Origin: Phycisphaeraceae bacterium
GTDB taxonomy: Bacteria > Planctomycetota > Phycisphaerae > Phycisphaerales > UBA1924
Direction of reading: 5' to 3'
Assembly (NCBI GenBank): GCA_009827205.1
Contig: WUAK01000167.1
Span: forward strand, 1 to 6,463
Length of the DNA: 6,463 nucleotides
Shown piece after piece: positions 6,258 through 6,463 of the stretch (positions are counted from its first letter, which is position 1; each line of letters starts with the position of its first letter). A program made the translations under genes and the position numbers. The notes under the pieces were generated by a model. It was not told the origin of the DNA. It searched no databases and saw nothing but the letters and a program-made list of their open reading frames with translations.

Positions 6258-6463
6258 AGCGCGACCACGCTTTTGTAGCGGTCGAGCGTGCCCTGGATGA
6301 CATCCTCTGGCAGTTCCGGGCCAGGGGCGGTCTTGTCCCACTTGTGCTGCTCAACAAGCGACTCGAGGTATTCGCGCACGAACTGCTTATCGAAGCTTGG
6401 CTGCGTGCGCCCGGGCTCATACTCGTCGGCGGGCCAGAACCTGCTGCTGTCGGGTGTGAGCGC
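6245..6463 (-). CDS. purC: Phosphoribosylaminoimidazole-succinocarboxamide synthase (SAICAR synthetase), C-terminal part
   Basis: Only the last 72 residues are present; the gene enters from the right edge on the minus strand and stops at TAA (complement of 6245-6247). The enzyme joins aspartate to CAIR using ATP to give SAICAR in cytoplasmic de novo purine synthesis. Numbering from the window edge, residues 2-10 read LTPDSSRFW, the conserved DSSR motif of this family. They are followed by DEYEPG (13-18), [10 protein letters not shown] (21-30) and [14 protein letters not shown] (42-55), the usual end of the longer bacterial and yeast-type PurC. The end ([11 protein letters not shown]) is at the expected place for an intact C-terminus. 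It converges on the TPR-like gene with 9 bases between the stops, is unrelated to that operon in function, and its start and promoter lie outside the window. Confidence 0.93.
   Translation of the reverse strand, partial: ALTPDSSRFWPADEYEPGRTQPSFDKQFVREYLESLVEQHKWDKTAPGPELPEDVIQGTLDRYKSVVALLTS

Noticed and set aside
6271..6274. TTTT run downstream of the convergent stops as a terminator U-tract
   Set aside because: It is 14 bases from the hairpin, only four bases long, and lies inside purC coding sequence.

Overview
This 6.46-kb window is GC-rich and densely coded. It looks like the left end of a metagenomic contig from a planctomycete, probably class Phycisphaerae. That placement is an inference from codon use, the Shine-Dalgarno spacing and the general look of the proteins; no rRNA or other strong taxonomic marker is present. 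The first 13 bases match the 3' end of the standard Illumina adapter, so the left edge is an artefact and the first gene is truncated at its 5' end.

Layout: bases 14-6235 hold four tightly packed plus-strand genes that read as one operon. They are (1) the C-terminal two thirds or so of an HflK-like SPFH/band-7 protein; (2) an ABC-transporter ATPase with a long acidic, disordered C-terminal tail; (3) a large ABC-2-type permease with about ten membrane segments and a roughly 265-residue extracytoplasmic domain; and (4) a membrane-anchored protein with TPR-like helices and no assigned function. The spacings are 13 bases, a 4-base overlap (GTGA), and 22 bases. The 22-base gap is filled by a seven-codon mini-ORF whose start and stop both sit in TGATG overlaps. 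The convergent minus-strand gene at the right edge is the C-terminal end of purC (SAICAR synthetase). Its stop codon lies 9 bases from the stop of gene 4.

How the genes may work together: the ATPase and permease are almost certainly partners in one ABC exporter or ABC-2-type membrane machine. The SPFH protein and the TPR protein are both expected at the membrane, facing outward or at its surface. A reasonable hypothesis is that the SPFH protein scaffolds or regulates the complex and the TPR protein is an extracytoplasmic partner of the permease's large domain. The substrate cannot be read from the sequence. The operon promoter lies off the left edge, and the purC promoter off the right edge. 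I saw no tRNA, rRNA, CRISPR, transposon or attachment site. There is no non-coding stretch longer than about 25 bases.
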